Below, piece by piece: positions 60,962 to 64,000 of a DNA stretch of 64,000 bases. Source of the stretch: Mesorhizobium neociceri (GTDB lineage Bacteria > Pseudomonadota > Alphaproteobacteria > Rhizobiales > Rhizobiaceae); the NCBI RefSeq assembly GCF_013520985.1, contig NZ_JACDTY010000015.1, positions 1 to 64,000 of the forward strand. The letters run 5' to 3'. Under the pieces are notes generated by a model, which made no database searches, was not told the origin of the DNA, and saw only the letters and a list, made by a program, of their open reading frames with translations. Each line of letters starts with the position of its first letter. Position 1 is the first letter of the stretch. A program made the translations under genes and the position numbers.

Positions 60962-62257
60962 TCAGAACAGCTTCGGCTGATCGGTCTCCGCAAGCTCGAA
61001 ATGCATGTAATCTTTGGTTTTCGTGGCCGCGCCCAGCCAGCGCAGGCCGCCGCCATCGCTGGCGGCAAGCCCGGCGGCGGCTTCCGGCGCCAGATTGAAG
61101 AAGCCGAAGCGCGTCACCGAGGCGTCGGTGCCGATGATCTTGGGTGTGGTCACCTTGGCGGCCCTGCGGAACAGGTCGGCGGCATCGGCCAGCAGCCGCG
61201 CGGTCGACTTGGCCTTGGCCGGTGTGGCGCCGGCGCCTTGCAGCAGCGTGCCAAGATCGGTCAGCTTGGCGGGCACTGCGGTTGCCAGCTGATGCGCGGT
61301 GGTGAGCTTGGCCGCCGGCAGTGTCACGCCGCTAAGCCGCTTTGTGGCGTTGCCCATGCCGTCTTTGAGGCCGGCGGCATTGGCAAACGCCGCGACGAAA
61401 GCAGTATTGGCCTTCGACAGCACAATGGCTGCCGGCAGCAAGCTGTCGTATAGGCCCCCTGCGCGCAGCTTGACGCTCTCGGCGCCGTAGAGGTCGACGC
61501 CGGTGAAGGCTTCGATGATGGCCAGCGGCAGATTGTCCTTCTCGACATTGGGGTTGATCGCCGGATCGATGTCCACCGCCCAGCCGAAGGAATGATTGCT
61601 GAGCCGCGTGGGCGAATTGACATTGGGCCTGATGTTGAAACCGCCGACACTCTTGATCCTGGTCAGTGCAGCCGCAGCGCCCTTGGCGGTCAGCAGCGCC
61701 ACCGTGTTCGCCAGCCTCGCTTTGAGCACGGGATGCACCGGCGACTTGAAGCTCGCCTTGGGGAAGCCGGCGCCCGAGAGCTGGCTGTAATAGGCGTTGA
61801 CGCGGTCGATTGCCTTGGCCGGATTGCTGGGCGCGCCGAACTGGGCATAGAGCCGGCTGCGGATGTTCTGGAAACCGGCGAAGCCGCCGTTGATGTTGTT
61901 TCTGACGAAGGCCGAAAGCTTGTTCCATTCCGCTAATATGGCCGCCGCGCTGGCGGCGGAAGCCGGCGCTGCCTCGAGAGCCGGGCTGATCCGGTCCAGC
62001 GCTGTCAGCAGCGCCAGCCGCAGCGTGGCGGCGAGTTCCGGCGGATCAAGGGCCTGCGGCAAGGCCGTTACGGCTGCTGCCTCGAACCCCGGAAACAATG
62101 TCGTCTGGAGATGGCCGTCATAGGCTATCAGCTGCTTTTCGAGCTGCGGCCACAGCCAGATCAGCGCCTCGCGATCCCCCACCCGCGACGTGATCGCCGC
62201 AACGATCGCCTCGACCCCGTTCTTGACAATCTGGTCAACATTGGCATCGGCTGTCAT
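60962..62257 (-). CDS. M15-like peptidase domain protein with long N-terminal region
   Basis: 431 aa protein without a signal peptide. The middle has the M15 (D-Ala-D-Ala carboxypeptidase/VanY-like) motif: GGFNIRPNVNSPTRLSNHSF then GWAVDIDPAINP (SxHxxGxAxDID), and the C-terminus KTKDYMHFELAETDQP (the second His/Glu motif). The N-terminal 180 residues are Ala-rich helices of unknown role. ATG 62257 was chosen; the frame is open to 62509 but the upstream residues look non-coding. It may cut peptidoglycan peptides, but a cytoplasmic location would be odd, so function is open. Confidence 0.7.
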   Translation of the reverse strand: MTADANVDQIVKNGVEAIVAAITSRVGDREALIWLWPQLEKQLIAYDGHLQTTLFPGFEAAAVTALPQALDPPELAATLRLALLTALDRISPALEAAPASAASAAAILAEWNKLSAFVRNNINGGFAGFQNIRSRLYAQFGAPSNPAKAIDRVNAYYSQLSGAGFPKASFKSPVHPVLKARLANTVALLTAKGAAAALTRIKSVGGFNIRPNVNSPTRLSNHSFGWAVDIDPAINPNVEKDNLPLAIIEAFTGVDLYGAESVKLRAGGLYDSLLPAAIVLSKANTAFVAAFANAAGLKDGMGNATKRLSGVTLPAAKLTTAHQLATAVPAKLTDLGTLLQGAGATPAKAKSTARLLADAADLFRRAAKVTTPKIIGTDASVTRFGFFNLAPEAAAGLAASDGGGLRWLGAATKTKDYMHFELAETDQPKLF

Positions 62258-63056
62258 CGCAAATCCTCCAGGATATAGCGCGACTCGGTCAGAAAGACCG
62301 CAGAATCGCGTGCCTCCCATCTTGCCGGCCAGCGCTTGAAAAAAGACGAATCCACTGCACCCCCCGGTCAAGCAGTCGCAAACATCTGACGCGATACTAC
62401 CGCATCCCGTTTTTCTTTCAACGGCGAAGTGATGCTTTTGTCTCAGAACTATAGTTTGCTCTCCGCAAGCGTCAAAGTCACGAACAACTTGGGCTGCGAG
62501 CGGTTGCACCTTGTGGCGATCCGCGTCACCGAAATCAGCGTTGACCGATTGGGCAGATCATCCGCGCCCAACTGTTTTCCTTGGCCCAGGTGCGGCGGGC
62601 GCTATCCGGAAATCCTCCACGTAACGGAGGCTTGCTACCGGCCGAGGGTGATGGCAGGATAAAAGGCCGCAACGAGCGGCCTCTGGCGGTCGTTGCGTTC
62701 CGATGGATTTTGAAGCATTTTCCCAAGGTGCGGGTTCTCCTCACAATGTGCGGCAGCCTCGTTTCTCCTTGGTCGCCCTTAACTTTTCGCAATGTGCGCT
62801 CTGCCTGCCTCAGGCCGCAGGGCATGTAATTCCACGGGGTCAAGCCTCATGACAGAGATTTGTGCTCGAGGCGTATGCCGTCGGCGAAGACAAGGCATCG
62901 CGTCACAAACAGCGGCCCCTGGCATTCGTGTCCGGGCGAAGAATGCCGTTGCGTACCTCACGCCCTTATGTCTCAAAACAGGTCGGTAGACCCGCGGATG
63001 ATTTCGAAGCTGCGGGGTTGCCCACGGTCCGGCGAGAATTCTAAAAGACGTTCATA
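62258..63056. other. 800-base region without a supportable gene
   Basis: Short open frames exist on both strands but none shows coding character, a good start or a family motif. A hairpin is present near 62667-62700: AGGCCGC and GCGGCCT with a wider CGCAACGA/TCGTTGCG pairing; on the minus strand it is followed by TTTTATCC, which would suit a terminator. The rest probably holds the promoter of the downstream glycosyltransferase. Confidence 0.4.
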
Positions 63057-64000
63057 ATGACACAGCACGCAAAAGACGCTCGAATTCTCATGTACAGCCA
63101 CGACACGTTCGGGCTCGGCCATTTGCAGCGCTGCCGAACGATTGCGCATTCGCTGGTCGGGGATTTCCGCGGACTTCAGGTGCTTATCATTTCGGGTGCG
63201 ACGATCGCCGGCGCCTTCGACTACCGCGCCCGCGTCGACTTCGTGAAGATCCCCAGCGTCATCAAGCTGCGCAACGGCGAATACACCTCGTTGGAAAAGG
63301 ATATCGACCTGCATGAGACGCTGAGGATGCGGCAATCGATCATCCGCCACACGGCCGAGAGCTTCCGGCCGGATATCTTCATCGTCGACAAGGAACCGCT
63401 CGGCCTGCGCGGTGAGATCGAGGACACGCTGTCCTACCTCAAGACGCGGGGCACCACGCTCGTTCTTGGCCTGCGCGAGGTGATGGATGCGCCACATCTG
63501 CTCGAAGCTGAGTGGGCACGCAAGGATGTGATGCGCAAGATCGGCCTGTTCTACGACAAGGTCTGGGTCTATGGCCCTCCGGATTTCTACGATCCGTTGA
63601 CCGGCCTGGATGTGCCGCCGGCGGTCAGGGCAAAGATGAAGTTCGTCGGTTTCCTGCAACGGAGCCTGCAGCAGAACCAGTTGCCCGGCCACCGGCCTGA
63701 GGGCGACTATATTCTGGTAACCACCGGTGGCGGCGGTGACGGCGCCGACCTGATCCACAACGTCATCGAGGCCTATCAGCAGGATCCGCGATTGCAACAC
63801 AGGGCGCTGATCGTGCTTGGGCCTTACATGCCGGCGCGCAAGCGCAACAAGCTGGTCAGGAAGGGGGCCAAGATCCCCTATGTGAAGATCATCGAGTTCG
63901 ACAACCGCATGGAAGAGCTGATTGCCGGTGCCAAGGCGGTGGTGGCGATGGGCGGTTACAACACCTATTGCGAGATATTGTCTTTCGACAAGCCGGCGCT
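63057..64000 (+). CDS. MurG-like glycosyltransferase, partial
   Basis: 314 residues are visible and the frame is still open at the window edge. It starts MTQHAKDARILMYSHDTFGL, GHLQRCRTIAHSLVG, continues VLIISGATIAGAFD and DIFIVDKEPLGLRGEIEDT, and later has ILVTTGGGGDGADLIHNVIE, the GGGGDG loop of a GT-B glycosyltransferase, and KAVVAMGGYNTYCEILSFDKPAL, the donor-binding segment. It fits the predicted MurG-like glycosyltransferase family, not MurG itself. An exopolysaccharide or glycolipid role is a guess; the neighbours lie outside the window. Confidence 0.82.
   Translation, partial: MTQHAKDARILMYSHDTFGLGHLQRCRTIAHSLVGDFRGLQVLIISGATIAGAFDYRARVDFVKIPSVIKLRNGEYTSLEKDIDLHETLRMRQSIIRHTAESFRPDIFIVDKEPLGLRGEIEDTLSYLKTRGTTLVLGLREVMDAPHLLEAEWARKDVMRKIGLFYDKVWVYGPPDFYDPLTGLDVPPAVRAKMKFVGFLQRSLQQNQLPGHRPEGDYILVTTGGGGDGADLIHNVIEAYQQDPRLQHRALIVLGPYMPARKRNKLVRKGAKIPYVKIIEFDNRMEELIAGAKAVVAMGGYNTYCEILSFDKPA

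Noticed and set aside
62581..62829. 82-codon ORF between the peptidase and glycosyltransferase genes
   Set aside because: No good ribosome binding site, no motif, and a competing frame on the other strand; insufficient support.

Overview
The window is a GC-rich, gene-dense stretch of an alphaproteobacterial chromosome. The gene order secB, dnaQ, coaE, aroE, maf, PPSR / hemE, hemJ, rho, mnmE, mnmG, rsmG, parA, parB, holA is the one known around the chromosome origin of Rhizobiales. With the many mosaic intergenic palindromes it points to a rhizobial genome, most likely Mesorhizobium or a close relative (inference from gene order and style; no search was run).

Layout. 1-3.9 kb: alkanesulfonate uptake and desulfonation operon ssuADCB. 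4-7.8 kb: small membrane protein, RlpA-like protein, PHB depolymerase, a transglutaminase-like cysteine peptidase preceded by a perfect CtrA-type motif, and a small Cys-rich exported protein. 7.9-10.6 kb: minus-strand set timA, mltA, smr, xre with overlapping stops and starts. 10.8-16.3 kb: fxsA, secB, then minus-strand dnaQ, coaE, aroE, maf and the PEP synthase regulatory protein gene. 16.33-16.73 kb: non-coding, with four DnaA boxes, five GANTC sites and an AT-rich tract, the probable chromosomal oriC. 16.7-30.7 kb: hemE-hemJ-rho, a DMT exporter, a DUF255 thioredoxin-fold protein, mnmE, a parS cluster, mnmG-rsmG-parA-parB, a 431 bp IS630 deletion derivative and holA.

31.2-36.4 kb: branched-chain 2-oxoacid dehydrogenase operon (E1 alpha, E1 beta, E2, E3). 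36.6-39.3 kb: a glycosyltransferase, a saccharopine dehydrogenase-family gene and a divergent Lrp/AsnC regulator. 39.5-46.8 kb: carbohydrate ABC transporter operon ending in an unusual Gfo/Idh/MocA-aldo/keto reductase fusion, with a divergent AraC regulator. 46.8-50.1 kb: LysR regulator divergent from a class C-type serine hydrolase and an NmrA-like protein. 50.1-56.4 kb: two-component system, YkvA protein, exported tyrosine phosphatase and several uncharacterised membrane proteins, one with paired Glu motifs like FTR1 permeases. 56.6-57.8 kb: LacI-type operator, a frameshifted 35-codon membrane ORF and a LacI regulator. 58.1-60.7 kb: arginase and ornithine cyclodeaminase with a divergent Lrp/AsnC regulator. 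60.7-64 kb: a small protein, an M15-like peptidase, an 800 bp gene-poor gap and a glycosyltransferase cut by the window edge.

Origin (hemE side), centromere (parS at mnmE-mnmG and in rsmG) and partition proteins (ParA, ParB) lie within about 12.6 kb, so much of the replication-initiation and segregation apparatus is present. At least four classes of intergenic palindrome, mostly paired inverted halves about 145-190 bp long, are scattered between genes. Two sit inside operons, where they could shape mRNA ends.
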